Positions 1-9,817 of a stretch of 64,000 nucleotides of DNA are shown here, one piece after another. The DNA comes from Sphingobacterium sp. UGAL515B_05. Its GTDB lineage: Bacteria > Bacteroidota > Bacteroidia > Sphingobacteriales > Sphingobacteriaceae. The DNA lies in the NCBI RefSeq assembly GCF_033097525.1, contig NZ_CP109907.1, forward strand, positions 682,001-746,000, in the 5' to 3' direction. Below the pieces are notes generated by a model. It worked only from the letters and a program-made list of their open reading frames with translations. It did no database searches and was not told the DNA's origin. The position numbers and the translations under genes are program-made. How positions within the stretch are numbered: the first letter of the stretch is position 1; each line of letters begins with the position of its first letter.

Positions 1-2
1 AT

Positions 3-686
3 ACAGATCGGGGAATTTCCATTCTTAAAGAAATGGCGCCGTATAAGAAAACGGTTTTCGAAAAAAAATGGGCGTTTATTAAAAGCAACCCAACAGCTCG
101 GGTTGCTTTGGATGAAGCCTCTTATATGGTCATGGGCTATGGCGAAGAAAGCCTCTCCAAAGCACAAATGGATGAACTGCTCAAAATTTTTGAATCATCA
201 TGGACAGGTAAAACAGCCTATATTGAATTACAGGCTGCAATAACAAAGGCCAAAGCAACCGCTATTGGTTCAAAAATATTAGATGGCCCTATCTTGGATA
301 AAGAAGGGAACAGGGTACAGTTAACATCAATATTCCCAAAAGACAAAAAATATATTTTACTTGAATTTTGGGCTTCATGGTGTGGCCCTTGTAGAGGTGA
401 AATTCCCCATCTAAGACATACTTATGCCACATGGAAAGACAAAGGTTTTGACATCGTAAGCATTTCACTTGATGAAAAAGAAGCTGACTGGAAAAAAGCC
501 ATGAGCGAAGAACTTATGGTTTGGAACCAATACAATGCCCGTGAAGGTTTCAACAGTAAGATTGCGCAAAGTTACGACATCCAGGGTATTCCCTACGCCC
601 TCCTGATCGACTCAGATGGCACCATCATTAAACATGGTATGCGGGGAGCAAGCCTAGACCAGGCGCTGGAGGAACTCTCAAAATAA
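3..686 (+). CDS. TlpA-like thioredoxin-fold disulfide reductase (5' truncated by window edge)
   Basis: The reading frame is open from the first bases of the window with no stop before the ATG at 33, and the residues upstream of that ATG look coding, so the real start is probably outside the window. The visible part has an alpha-helical N-terminal stretch of about 75 residues and then a thioredoxin fold with the active-site motif WASWCGPC (near residue 115 counted from the ATG at 33) and the cis-proline strand GIPYALLID. This fits the AhpC/TSA-TlpA group of periplasmic thiol-disulfide reductases, which in Bacteroidota often carry an extra N-terminal domain. A signal peptide would lie upstream and cannot be seen. 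The redox role is firm from CxxC; the partner protein is unknown. Confidence 0.85.
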   Translation, partial: TDRGISILKEMAPYKKTVFEKKWAFIKSNPTARVALDEASYMVMGYGEESLSKAQMDELLKIFESSWTGKTAYIELQAAITKAKATAIGSKILDGPILDKEGNRVQLTSIFPKDKKYILLEFWASWCGPCRGEIPHLRHTYATWKDKGFDIVSISLDEKEADWKKAMSEELMVWNQYNAREGFNSKIAQSYDIQGIPYALLIDSDGTIIKHGMRGASLDQALEELSK

Positions 687-697
687 CAGGCCTTATT

Positions 698-724
698 GTG
701 CGGACTTTTCGCTTCGGTCCGCAC
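698..724 (+). terminator. Possible terminator hairpin after the TlpA-like gene
   Basis: Perfect 8-bp inverted repeat GTGCGGAC (698-705) / GTCCGCAC (717-724) with an 11-nt loop, 12 bp after the stop codon. There is no T-run after it, so intrinsic termination is uncertain. Confidence 0.35.
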
Positions 725-828
725 CATAAAACCGTCATATAAAAAATACATTTTTTCGTTCAATAAATCTGCAATCCTATTTTATGTAATACATAATAAT
801 TACTATCTTAGTGGAGCATGAGAAACCT

Positions 829-864
829 GTTTATAGCTACGCGCTATCCGGCATAGTTATAAAC
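829..864 (+). repeat. Inverted repeat in the leader of the sulfatase gene
   Basis: GTTTATAGCTA (829-839) faces TAGTTATAAAC (854-864), pairing at 10 of 11 positions around a 14-nt loop. It ends 33 bp before the sulfatase ATG. It could be a leader hairpin or an operator; nothing else in the sequence decides. Confidence 0.4.
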
Positions 865-897
865 GAGGTATACTATTCAATTTAAACCGACAGAACA

Positions 898-2427
898 ATG
901 AAAATCAGGATCTCTTTATTTGCCCTACTGACATCCATCTTTTACAAAACCTCATCTGCACAGAAAAGACCAAATATCGTCATTATTATTTCGGATGATC
1001 ACGCTTACCAAACCATTGGTGCCTATGGATCAAAATATGGAAAGACCCCCCAGATAGACCGCATCGCTGATCAAGGAGCTCTATTTAAAAATGCATTTGT
1101 TAATAACTCCATTTGCGGCCCATCTCGCGCAACATTGTTAACCGGGAAATACAGCCATAAAAATGGATTCAAGGATAATGAAACCTCTGAATTCGACTTT
1201 AGTCAGGATCTTTTTGTCAAGCAGTTGCAAAATGTGGGGTACAACACCGCCTGGGTGGGCAAGATTCATTTGGGTGACAAATTGCAAGGCTTCAATTATT
1301 ATGATATTCTAGTTGGTCAGGGCACCTATTTTAATCCAGATTTTATCAGTAAACAAGGCCTTAAACGTGCAGAAGGCTATGTATCTGATATCGTGACCGA
1401 AAAAGCGATCGACTGGCTCGATACCGTAGATGCTGATAAGCCATTTTGTCTGGTCATTGGTCACAAAGCCACACACCGTACCTGGATGCCAGATCCAAAG
1501 GACTTTGGCAGCTATGATACTGCAACCTTTAACTTACCAACCACTTTTTACGATAATTACCAAAGTAGACCTGCGGCCGCATTGCAGGAAATGTCCATTG
1601 ACAAGGACATGAAAATGGGCTACGATCTCAAAATGTTTAATTCGTTGGAAGACATGATGGCCGACGGTAACTTCAAGCGGATGAACCAAGTTCAAAAGGA
1701 TAGCTATATCGCCTATTACCGGCCCATTTATGAACAACTAAAGCAAGGTAATTTGACAGGCAAGCAACTTGCAGAATGGAAGTTCAGACGTTATATGATT
1801 GATTATCTCAATACGGCTCAATCTATGGACCGCAATATTGGGAAAGTACTAGATTATTTGGATCAAAAATCACTCCGTGAAAATACAATTGTGATCTATC
1901 TTTCAGACCAAGGTTTTTATATGGGTGAGCATGGTTGGTTCGACAAACGTTGGATGTATGAGGAATCTTTTCGTACACCAATGGTCATGCGGTACCCAGC
2001 GCTATTACACGCAAATTCAATTATAAATGCTAAAATTGTCAACGCTGATATCGCTCCCACGTTATTGGAGCTAGCTGCTATCAAAAAACCGAAAGACATG
2101 CAAGGTGAATCTTTTGTGCATGTCCTGAAAAATAACAAAGAGGAACATCGCAAAGATCTGTTCTATCATTATTTTGAAAATGGAGAACATGCCGTGAGCC
2201 CCCATTTTGGCGTTCGTGATGACCGTTATAAATTGATCCGCTATTATAAACGAATCGAAAATTGGGAACTCTTTGATCTTCAAAAGGATCCCAATGAACT
2301 CCATAATGTCTACAAGGATCCTGCCTATCAAAGCGTCGTCAAACTGATGAAAAAGAAACTGATCACACAAATGCGCCAATTTGATGACAAAGAAGCAGAA
2401 GCTATATACAAAATCAACATCGACTAA
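898..2427 (+). CDS. Secreted sulfatase, S1 family (formylglycine type)
   Basis: Signal peptide at residues 1-21, then the alkaline-phosphatase-like fold: a metal-binding start (NIVIIISDD, D33/D34), and the sulfatase signature CGPSR with C73 as the residue converted to formylglycine, followed by the second signature stretch (GYNTAWVGKIHLG). A second metal-site region (YLSDQGFYMGEHGWFDKR) lies in the C-terminal half. The 509-residue length is normal for the family. The first half resembles the N-acetylglucosamine-6-sulfatase/mucin-sulfatase branch, so a host- or plant-glycan ester sulfate is a plausible substrate, but this is inference. No maturase (anSME) and no glycoside hydrolase lies nearby. 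A strong terminator follows, so the gene is probably transcribed alone. Confidence 0.9.
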   Translation: MKIRISLFALLTSIFYKTSSAQKRPNIVIIISDDHAYQTIGAYGSKYGKTPQIDRIADQGALFKNAFVNNSICGPSRATLLTGKYSHKNGFKDNETSEFDFSQDLFVKQLQNVGYNTAWVGKIHLGDKLQGFNYYDILVGQGTYFNPDFISKQGLKRAEGYVSDIVTEKAIDWLDTVDADKPFCLVIGHKATHRTWMPDPKDFGSYDTATFNLPTTFYDNYQSRPAAALQEMSIDKDMKMGYDLKMFNSLEDMMADGNFKRMNQVQKDSYIAYYRPIYEQLKQGNLTGKQLAEWKFRRYMIDYLNTAQSMDRNIGKVLDYLDQKSLRENTIVIYLSDQGFYMGEHGWFDKRWMYEESFRTPMVMRYPALLHANSIINAKIVNADIAPTLLELAAIKKPKDMQGESFVHVLKNNKEEHRKDLFYHYFENGEHAVSPHFGVRDDRYKLIRYYKRIENWELFDLQKDPNELHNVYKDPAYQSVVKLMKKKLITQMRQFDDKEAEAIYKINID

Positions 2428-2438
2428 TTACGCCATCA

Positions 2439-2469
2439 GGGTATCCGATCTATTGGATACCCTTTTTTT
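2439..2469 (+). terminator. Rho-independent terminator of the sulfatase gene
   Basis: GGGTATCC (2439-2446) pairs perfectly with GGATACCC (2455-2462) around an 8-nt loop, followed at once by seven Ts. Confidence 0.9.
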
Positions 2470-2720
2470 ATTGCTATACGTTTCTTCAAAGCATGTCAAT
2501 GTATGGTCTATATACTTAAACCAATGCGCTCATGGCAAAATGAGTATTCTCCTTAGAACTGATAATCTAAAAAATTGAAACAGATCGAATCCGCAATCGA
2601 TTGTATTAAAAATAAATTTTCTTTTATAGTATAATTTTCATTTATTTAATGTATTATTAAAATGATTTACATAAAATCATCTTAACCACCAATATAGCCA
2701 AGATACACGTACTTAATTTT

Positions 2721-5408
2721 ATGAGAATTTACTTGTTTTTAATTTTATTACTCACTACAAATATAGTTATAGGTCAATCGAAGGGCAAAGTACTCGGAAC
2801 TGTTTTTGCTCAAAATGCTGAACCATTAGAAAAAGCGACTGTAACGATTTTCAATTCAAAAGACTCTTCCGTGGTTTCCTACCTACTAACAGATACAAAA
2901 GGTAAGTTTGAATTTGTCAAAATTCCCACAGGGACCGCATTAACACTTTTTATTTCACATGTCAATGCAAATCCATTCCGTAAGGAATTTAGTATTCCTA
3001 ACGGAGAAAATTATGATTTCGCTCAATTAAAGCTCGATTCCAAAAGTCTCGATGAAGTAGTCGTCAATATTGTTCCCCCCGTACGGATGAATAAAGATAC
3101 GTTAGAATATAACACCAACTTTTTCAAAACCCGCCCCAACGCCAATGTAGAAGAATTGCTCAAAGAACTGCCCGGTCTTCAGGTTAATATGGATGGATCT
3201 ATTTATTATCAAGGAAAAGAGGTTTCAAAAGTAAGAGTAAACGACAAGGATTTCTTTTCGAGTGATGTACGTATTGCTACACGAAATTTGGATGCTTCTC
3301 TTATAAAAACAGTACAGGTGTACCGTGATAAGGGCGAAACAAAAAAAGATAATGAAGACGAAGATAAACTGCCGATTACGATTAACCTAAAATTTAAGAA
3401 AGATTTCCTCAAGGCCAGTTTTGGTAAACTTTATGGTAGTGCAGGTACACGCAGCAGGTATGAGGCCGGTGGTTTATTCAATTCATTTAAGGACACACTA
3501 CAGCTGAGTTTTCTCGGTTTCGGAAATAATATTAACCGCCAGAGTTTTGATTACAATGAATTGAACCAAGAAGCTGGACTTGGACGTGCCGAAAACTATG
3601 GATTTGAAAATTTTGGAGGTAGGAACTATTCGGGTAAAGCCAACGATATTGGCTTGGGCTTTAATCTCAACAATGACTGGGGAAAGAAGACCAAGCTGAA
3701 CATTATGTACATGCTGAAATATAATAAAGCCGAAAATCAAAATACCGGCAATCAAATCTCTTTATACGATCAGGAAAAACAATATTCAGCATCCGATTAC
3801 CAGCGACAGGAGAAATCTGTAGGGCATAATCTCAAAACCCTGCTTCGACATCGTATGGATACAACAGCCTACTTTGAATTTACGCCTAATTTGGGTATCA
3901 ATTCAAAAAACAATTCAACCTTCGGAATGAACCGTTCCTATACGGATCTCAAAAAACTTAATGACGCAACAGGTACGGGCGGGAATAAGGAAAATACCCT
4001 GAACTATTCACATGGATTCTATATCGAAAAACAACTTAATAAAAATCATATCGTATCGTTTAGAAATACAATTTCCATCAATACAAATGAAAAGACCGAT
4101 ACGTCTTTTCAGAATACCAATATATATGATACAGCTAAGCCGCGGACTAGTTTATGGTATAAAAACCGAACACAAAATAATTCCAACAACCTATACTTCA
4201 GTGCAGCCTATTATAATAAAATAATTAAAAAACTAAACTTTGACTACTACTTCACCTATGTTACTAACCGCCAAGGGCCACAGGAAAGTGTATATATCAA
4301 CCGCGACAGCACTGGAGAAATGCATGCAGCTCCTTATGAAAATAGCTATCGTTATAAATACCAGGATTATATTACCGGTATTATATTTTACTGGAGACCC
4401 ACCAAAGATTTTAACGTAAAGTTTGGAACAGCCTATCAAGTAAAGGTAAATCATTTTGATTTACTTAAAATCAACTCTGTTGAGAAATCATCTTTAGGCT
4501 ACTGGCTGCCCAATATTAATATCCGTTATAAAGATCTAAACCTCGGCTGGTATAAAGATCTCGAGTCTCCCGAACTCTACGGAATTCAGCAACTCGTCAT
4601 GGATCTAAATCCATTGTATACACGAAAGACATCCTTTATATTCAACAATATCGAAAAACAGAATGTCAGTATATCATACTATAAGTATACCTCGAAATTG
4701 CAGTTTAATGTAAATGGAAATATCAATTATGTCAATAACAGCATCGGGTCCCGTAGCTGGCGAAACAACAATACAGGACAAATGACCACCCAGATGTTTC
4801 TCGCTGGCTCAAAATATAACTATAGTACCTATACTTACCTGAGATACAACCTAAAAGCCAGCAAAAATTGGTCATTCTATCTATCGCAAAACAACAGTAT
4901 CTATACCTATGAAAATTATAGTTCCGTCAATGATGTTGATAATAAAGGGACCAATATAGGGATCAATGCCAGCCAACAATTTTCCGCGACGTGGAAAAAC
5001 CTAGTGACGATATCACCACAGTATACCTATTCTTGGAACAAGAACATAAATTCGGTAAAAGATAACCCCGACTTTATTGAATCAACTTATTCAATCCGTA
5101 AAATTGGTGCAGGATTGAATATTAATCCAATCCACGGATTTTCGCTGGAATCAACATACTCCTTAGATAACCGGGCCAGCGGATTGAGTGGCAGAAAAAA
5201 CTACCATATCTTAAATGCGTCAGTCTATTATACCTTTAAAAATAATTCGCAGCTAAAATTGACCGGCTTTGATATATTGAATCAGAATACCCAAAATTAT
5301 TGGGGCAGTCAAGGCAACGTAACATATTTTGGGAATTCACTTACATTGAAACAATATTTTATGTTGGGCTATATCCATAAATTTAATATTATAAAAACAA
5401 AGAAGTAG
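2721..5408 (+). CDS. Outer-membrane beta-barrel protein with CarboxypepD-regulatory and plug-like domains
   Basis: Signal peptide (residues 1-18, ending VIGQ), a carboxypeptidase-regulatory-like beta-sandwich (about 22-110), a segment LDEVVV similar to a TonB-box junction, a plug-like region (about 115-230, with NVEELLKELPGLQVNMDGSI), and then a long barrel rich in Tyr/Asn/Lys. This is the architecture of the Bacteroidota outer-membrane beta-barrel family (OMP_b-brl_3), relatives of TonB-dependent receptors that have no SusD partner. It stands alone, with no lipoprotein gene beside it. The substrate cannot be read from the sequence. The acidic/lysine-rich turn KKDNEDEDK just before the barrel is characteristic of the group. 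Confidence 0.85.
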   Translation: MRIYLFLILLLTTNIVIGQSKGKVLGTVFAQNAEPLEKATVTIFNSKDSSVVSYLLTDTKGKFEFVKIPTGTALTLFISHVNANPFRKEFSIPNGENYDFAQLKLDSKSLDEVVVNIVPPVRMNKDTLEYNTNFFKTRPNANVEELLKELPGLQVNMDGSIYYQGKEVSKVRVNDKDFFSSDVRIATRNLDASLIKTVQVYRDKGETKKDNEDEDKLPITINLKFKKDFLKASFGKLYGSAGTRSRYEAGGLFNSFKDTLQLSFLGFGNNINRQSFDYNELNQEAGLGRAENYGFENFGGRNYSGKANDIGLGFNLNNDWGKKTKLNIMYMLKYNKAENQNTGNQISLYDQEKQYSASDYQRQEKSVGHNLKTLLRHRMDTTAYFEFTPNLGINSKNNSTFGMNRSYTDLKKLNDATGTGGNKENTLNYSHGFYIEKQLNKNHIVSFRNTISINTNEKTDTSFQNTNIYDTAKPRTSLWYKNRTQNNSNNLYFSAAYYNKIIKKLNFDYYFTYVTNRQGPQESVYINRDSTGEMHAAPYENSYRYKYQDYITGIIFYWRPTKDFNVKFGTAYQVKVNHFDLLKINSVEKSSLGYWLPNINIRYKDLNLGWYKDLESPELYGIQQLVMDLNPLYTRKTSFIFNNIEKQNVSISYYKYTSKLQFNVNGNINYVNNSIGSRSWRNNNTGQMTTQMFLAGSKYNYSTYTYLRYNLKASKNWSFYLSQNNSIYTYENYSSVNDVDNKGTNIGINASQQFSATWKNLVTISPQYTYSWNKNINSVKDNPDFIESTYSIRKIGAGLNINPIHGFSLESTYSLDNRASGLSGRKNYHILNASVYYTFKNNSQLKLTGFDILNQNTQNYWGSQGNVTYFGNSLTLKQYFMLGYIHKFNIIKTKK

Positions 5409-5456
5409 ATCAGGTAAAGTGCTGAACCTTGCTTATAGCAACAATAAAAATAATCA

Positions 5457-6068
5457 TTATAATCTTTCAATATTCGATATCTTACTTTTCATTTCTTCAA
5501 GTTCGGCACGCGATAAGCCTTGCTTTTCAGAATAGCTATCTGCATGTTGCTCGCGCAATTTGCGCAGGCCCTTTCGGCTATCCGCTTCATAATCGTTTAG
5601 GTCAAAGGTAACAGAGTCTGGCGTTAAATTGGCGATACGATAAAGCGTACGCATTGTTTTTCCATCTTTTGTATAGGAAACCTCATACACATCACCAACC
5701 TTTGGATCTTTCAGATACTTTTCCTTCTTTTTGGCACCGTAAATTCCGGCTATAACAATAGCAGATACAAAAAGCCCAATCAGAACTAAGCCCGAAAAAT
5801 ATCGAAAAGGTGTTTTACGGATAGCTCCCGAAGATATGGCCTGAAGTGTTTGTGGGTTGATTTCACGTTGGTGACTCAACTTTTTGCAATGCGTACAAAT
5901 GGTAATGACCTCCGAACTATAGGGAAATATGGGTATCCAAAAAACATGGAAATATTTAATTTGCCTGTAGGCAAAAAGGGATTGAACTGTGCCACAATAA
6001 TCGCATTTTCCGATTGCCGATTGCGATTTATTAGCTAAAACTTTTGTTCTTGTGCCAAAAATAATCAT
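5457..6068 (-). CDS. Zinc-ribbon, single-pass membrane protein of unknown function
   Basis: The N-terminus carries two CxxC pairs (C22/C25 and C58/C61), a zinc-ribbon arrangement in which the second pair follows a hydrophobic aromatic stretch (HVFWIPIFPY). One transmembrane helix follows at about residues 93-112, and then a soluble C-terminal part of about 90 residues ending in a charged helix. This matches the general type of zinc-ribbon membrane proteins common in Bacteroidota. No enzymatic motif is visible. It converges on the barrel gene at 2721-5408, 48 bp away. The start is the first ATG of the frame. A function cannot be assigned. Confidence 0.75.
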   Translation of the reverse strand: MIIFGTRTKVLANKSQSAIGKCDYCGTVQSLFAYRQIKYFHVFWIPIFPYSSEVITICTHCKKLSHQREINPQTLQAISSGAIRKTPFRYFSGLVLIGLFVSAIVIAGIYGAKKKEKYLKDPKVGDVYEVSYTKDGKTMRTLYRIANLTPDSVTFDLNDYEADSRKGLRKLREQHADSYSEKQGLSRAELEEMKSKISNIERL

Positions 6069-6351
6069 CGTGTTAACGTTTTAATTCACGATCATGGAGA
6101 CACAAGAACATTGCCCTTTCTTATTCGAAAATAGGAGGATTTACAATACGTGCGTTGCCGCTTACGATTCGCAGCTACCAATCAATATTCTGACAGGCAA
6201 CATATTGCAAAGAAAACAAGAAGGTGTTCCGAAAAAAAAAAAAAAAACTTGATGCCCCAGCACTCCTCACTTATAAAGACCTCCTCTTATCATTCTGACT
6301 CAAAAATTACAAAAAACAAAAAAACAAAGTATAGTTATCAGGTAGATTTTA

Positions 6352-6359
6352 TATATTTG
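6352..6359 (+). promoter_or_regulatory. -7 element of the SusC gene promoter
   Basis: TATATTTG matches the Bacteroidota -7 consensus TAnnTTTG exactly. No TTG lies at the expected upstream distance. Transcription from here would give a leader of about 135 nt before the SusC ATG at 6500. Confidence 0.5.
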
Positions 6360-6378
6360 CATTAACATTTTTTAACAC

Positions 6379-6423
6379 ATGAAACAGCATACAGATAATA
6401 TCCTTAAAAAACGAATGCCCTAA
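6379..6423 (+). other. Possible 14-codon leader peptide upstream of SusC
   Basis: ATG at 6379, 13 further codons rich in Lys/His (MKQHTDNILKKRMP), stop TAA at 6421. The stop falls in the loop of a weak hairpin: AAAAAC at about 6406-6411 can pair with GTTTTT just after, with a CCC/GGG inner stem. It lies between the -7 box and the SusC start. This could be a translated leader or chance. Confidence 0.25.
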
Positions 6424-6499
6424 GGGGATGTTTTTACAGGTAAATTTCAAATATCTCCTATAACCCAACTCAAACAATAAACTCACTATTATAATTAGT

Positions 6500-9400
6500 A
6501 TGGCAAAAAACAACATAAATTTTGTCGTAATGGCCGCGCTTTGTCTTAGTACTGGCGCACTATACGCACAAACCACTATAAAAGGAAAGGTAGTCGACAA
6601 CAATAACAATCCTATTCAGGGGGCTACAGTTACCGAAACAAACAGTAAAAAACAGGTTCAAACAGATGCAAATGGACTATTTGAATTCCCTTCGACCGGA
6701 AGCTCACTTAACATCAGCATTCAATATATTGGCTTTGAAACTAAGACTGTTCAAACCAATACTACAGGTTTCACTACCGTTCAACTCCTGCCTGCGACTT
6801 CTCAACTGGACGAAGTTGTTGTAACGGCATTAGGTATTTCACGTGAGAAAAAGTCACTGGGTTATGCCGTACAGGAAGTTAAATCTGTAGAACTTCAAAC
6901 GCGGCCTACCAATGCCCTCAGTGCCTTGTCCGGAAAAGTTGCAGGACTTCAAGTAACGACCTCAGGCGGAAACATGGGTGGGTCTTCCCATGTTTTGCTG
7001 AGAGGTATTAACTCAATCGCGGGAAATAATCAACCTTTATATGTCATTGATGGTACCCCTATTGATAATACCGATTTGAACTCTTCTTCTACTATCAACG
7101 GAAGTGCCGGAAAAGATGTTGGTAATATGATACAAGATATCAACCCCGATGATATTGACAACATTTCGGTATTAAAAGGGCCATCTGCTGCTGCTCTTTA
7201 TGGTTCTAGAGCAGCCAACGGGGTTATACTGATTACGACCAAACGTGCATCAAAGGGTGAAAAAGTAGATATTTCCTTAAATACCGGGGTTGATTTTGAA
7301 AATATTGTTCGATTACCCAAAAGACAACATCTCTATGGTCAAGGGTATTCTACAAGCTTCCAAACCCAAAATATCAATGGAACAGACTACAAAATAGTCG
7401 ATTATGCCGCAGATGAAAGCTGGGGACCAAAACTCGACGGCACGCCAGTGCTTCAATGGTATAATCTGAACCCTGAAGATGAGGCCAACTATTTAAATCC
7501 GTCGCCGTGGATTTATCCCAAAAATGATGTTAGTTATTTCTTTCGGACAGGTGTATCCAACACCAACAATTTTGCCATAGCTGGCAATAGCGGAAATACA
7601 AATTATCGCTTTTCCTACACTAATAAAAATGTAACGGGAACAACACCTAACTCCAGTTTGGGACGTAATACATTTAACTTCTCAGGAGGTACACAATTAG
7701 GTAAATTGAAGATTAATTCGAATTTTAACTATATCCGTAATGCATCAGTAGGCCGTCCATGGACTGGTGCTTCCAATAGAAATATTATTCTTGAAGCGTT
7801 CCAATGGGGAGCTGTACAAGTCGATTACAAAATATTGGAAAACTACAAACGTGAAGACGGAACTCCGTTAGCCTGGAACAGAACGGGATGGCAAAATACG
7901 CCTGCCGCCGAGGCGACCCGTTTTATTGATAATCCTTATTGGTCCGCCTATGAGTCGTACATGGAGGACAATAGAGATCGTTTCTACGGTAATATCGGTT
8001 TACAATATGACTTAAACAATTGGCTGACTTTAGGGGCTAAAGTCCATGGAGATATTTATTCATTCCAATCCCAAGATCGAATTGCGGTATACTCGCGAAG
8101 CACTTCTCAATACGAGGAAGCCAACAATAAACTAAATGAATACAACTACGAGTTTTTAGCTACCTCCAAGAAAAACTGGGATAAATTCTCCCTTATCGGA
8201 AACATAGGCGCCAATCTTCGTGACCAACAGCGGAAGCAAGACTATGCGATTACACAGGGCGGTTTGATTATTCCTAATTACTATAATCTGAAAAATGCCA
8301 ATGCAGTTAAAATTGACAACTTCCGATACCATAGACGCATTGCATCAATCTATGGTAGCTTCTCTTTGGGATACAACGATTTTCTGTATTTAGATGGAAC
8401 GGTACGTAATGACTGGTCATCTACATTGCCGACCAACAACAATTCATTTATATATCCGTCCCTCACAGGTAGTTTTGTTTTTAGCCAACTGGAAGCATTT
8501 AAAAAATTGGATTGGCTTAGTTTTGGTAAAATCCGCTTGGGATGGGCTCAAGTCGGAAATGATACAGATCCTTATCAATTGTATAAAGTCTACGAACCCG
8601 AGCAATCCTTTGACGGACAAGCGTCCTATGGGCTTCCAAGCACTAAACCAAATGCTAATCTAAAACCTGAAATTACCAGCTCTTGGGAAACAGGCCTAAA
8701 TATACAATTATTCAAAAATCGACTAGGATTTGATGTAACCTATTACAACAACAATTCGAAGAATCAAATCCTGCCAGTCCCTGTTTCTTCATCATTCGGG
8801 TATGCGGGAAAAGTATTCAATGCTGGAAAAATCAATAACCAAGGAATTGAAGTCGTCTTAAATGGCACCCCTATCAAACACGAAAATTTCACTTGGGACG
8901 CGACAATCAACTGGGCTAAGAATAAAAACAAAGTCATTAAATTGGATGATCAGGTCAACACATTGAGCTTAAGCAATTCCTTGGTCGAGCTCGTTGCGCG
9001 TGAAGGAGAATCCTATGGTCAATTTTTGGGTTACGACTTTGTCTATGCTCCGGACGGACAACGCGTTGTCCAGGCAGATGGCACCTACATGAAAACATCG
9101 CAGTTGGTTCCTTTAGGGTCAGTACTGCCCGATTTTACCTTCGGTATCCAAAATACCTTCCGTTACAAAAACTTTAGTCTAGGCTTCTTAGTCTCGGGTC
9201 GTGTGGGTGGAAAATTCTTCTCACAAACCTATAAAGTTGGTATGTATTCTGGTATTTTGGATAAGACAGCTGCAAATAATATTCGTGAAACGGGTGTCGT
9301 CCTGAATGGAGTTAAGGGAGATGTTGCATTCCATAGTGATGGTTCGTATGATGTGAGTAACATCCAACAGAATACCACTAATATTACTGCACAACAATGG

Positions 9401-9682
9401 GCGCGCAATGAATATAATGGTCCAACAACATTTTCAATCTTTGATGCAACGTATGTTAAATTAAGGGAAGTTACTCTGGGTTACAATTTCAGATTGACTA
9501 ATCCCAAAATTATCAAAAACATTGGCGTGAATGTATACGGACGTAATCTTTGGAACATTTATACCAAGAGTAAGTATATTGATCCAGAGTTCACATCTAG
9601 CGGTGGAAATGTTCAGGGTATTGAAGGTGGAAATATACCTCTTCCGGTTACTTATGGTTTTAATGTTAATCTTAAATTCTAG
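6500..9682 (+). CDS. SusC/RagA-family TonB-linked outer-membrane transporter
   Basis: Signal peptide at residues 1-23 (ending LYAQ), a CarboxypepD-regulatory-like domain (about 25-105), the SusC junction LDEVVVTALG, a plug domain (about 115-245, with GKVAGLQV, LLRGINS and LYVIDGTP), and a beta-barrel running to the C-terminal GFNVNLKF. At 1060 residues it is full length. The partner SusD-like lipoprotein follows at 9818, and a terminator follows that, so the two form one unit. No glycoside hydrolase, protease or regulator lies in the unit, so the substrate (glycan or peptide) cannot be inferred. The downstream partner is of the SusD-like_2 type. Confidence 0.93.
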   Translation: MAKNNINFVVMAALCLSTGALYAQTTIKGKVVDNNNNPIQGATVTETNSKKQVQTDANGLFEFPSTGSSLNISIQYIGFETKTVQTNTTGFTTVQLLPATSQLDEVVVTALGISREKKSLGYAVQEVKSVELQTRPTNALSALSGKVAGLQVTTSGGNMGGSSHVLLRGINSIAGNNQPLYVIDGTPIDNTDLNSSSTINGSAGKDVGNMIQDINPDDIDNISVLKGPSAAALYGSRAANGVILITTKRASKGEKVDISLNTGVDFENIVRLPKRQHLYGQGYSTSFQTQNINGTDYKIVDYAADESWGPKLDGTPVLQWYNLNPEDEANYLNPSPWIYPKNDVSYFFRTGVSNTNNFAIAGNSGNTNYRFSYTNKNVTGTTPNSSLGRNTFNFSGGTQLGKLKINSNFNYIRNASVGRPWTGASNRNIILEAFQWGAVQVDYKILENYKREDGTPLAWNRTGWQNTPAAEATRFIDNPYWSAYESYMEDNRDRFYGNIGLQYDLNNWLTLGAKVHGDIYSFQSQDRIAVYSRSTSQYEEANNKLNEYNYEFLATSKKNWDKFSLIGNIGANLRDQQRKQDYAITQGGLIIPNYYNLKNANAVKIDNFRYHRRIASIYGSFSLGYNDFLYLDGTVRNDWSSTLPTNNNSFIYPSLTGSFVFSQLEAFKKLDWLSFGKIRLGWAQVGNDTDPYQLYKVYEPEQSFDGQASYGLPSTKPNANLKPEITSSWETGLNIQLFKNRLGFDVTYYNNNSKNQILPVPVSSSFGYAGKVFNAGKINNQGIEVVLNGTPIKHENFTWDATINWAKNKNKVIKLDDQVNTLSLSNSLVELVAREGESYGQFLGYDFVYAPDGQRVVQADGTYMKTSQLVPLGSVLPDFTFGIQNTFRYKNFSLGFLVSGRVGGKFFSQTYKVGMYSGILDKTAANNIRETGVVLNGVKGDVAFHSDGSYDVSNIQQNTTNITAQQWARNEYNGPTTFSIFDATYVKLREVTLGYNFRLTNPKIIKNIGVNVYGRNLWNIYTKSKYIDPEFTSSGGNVQGIEGGNIPLPVTYGFNVNLKF

Positions 9683-9817
9683 AAGATGAAACTCATCATG
9701 ATTTACTCCATAATGTTAGACCGGATAAATCTGATCGTTCATCAGCTTTAAAAGATAAACCAAGTGCAACAGATTCATCGATAATCAGAACAAGCACTTA
9801 TAAATAAATATACACAG

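Larger units (their letters stand above)
6069..6499. other. 431-bp intergenic region: divergent promoters and a long SusC leader
   Basis: Holds a run of 16 As (6232-6247), a TATATTTG promoter element (6352-6359) and a 14-codon open frame (6379-6423) ahead of the SusC gene. Longer open frames here have no domain or codon support. Confidence 0.6.

Noticed and set aside
2381-2578. 65-codon plus-strand frame overlapping the sulfatase end
   Set aside because: It runs through the sulfatase 3' end in another frame and across its terminator; no domain or codon signal.
6232-6247. Run of 16 As
   Set aside because: Noted as a simple homopolymer in a divergent spacer; on its own it could be a slippage site but nothing ties it to a gene switch.
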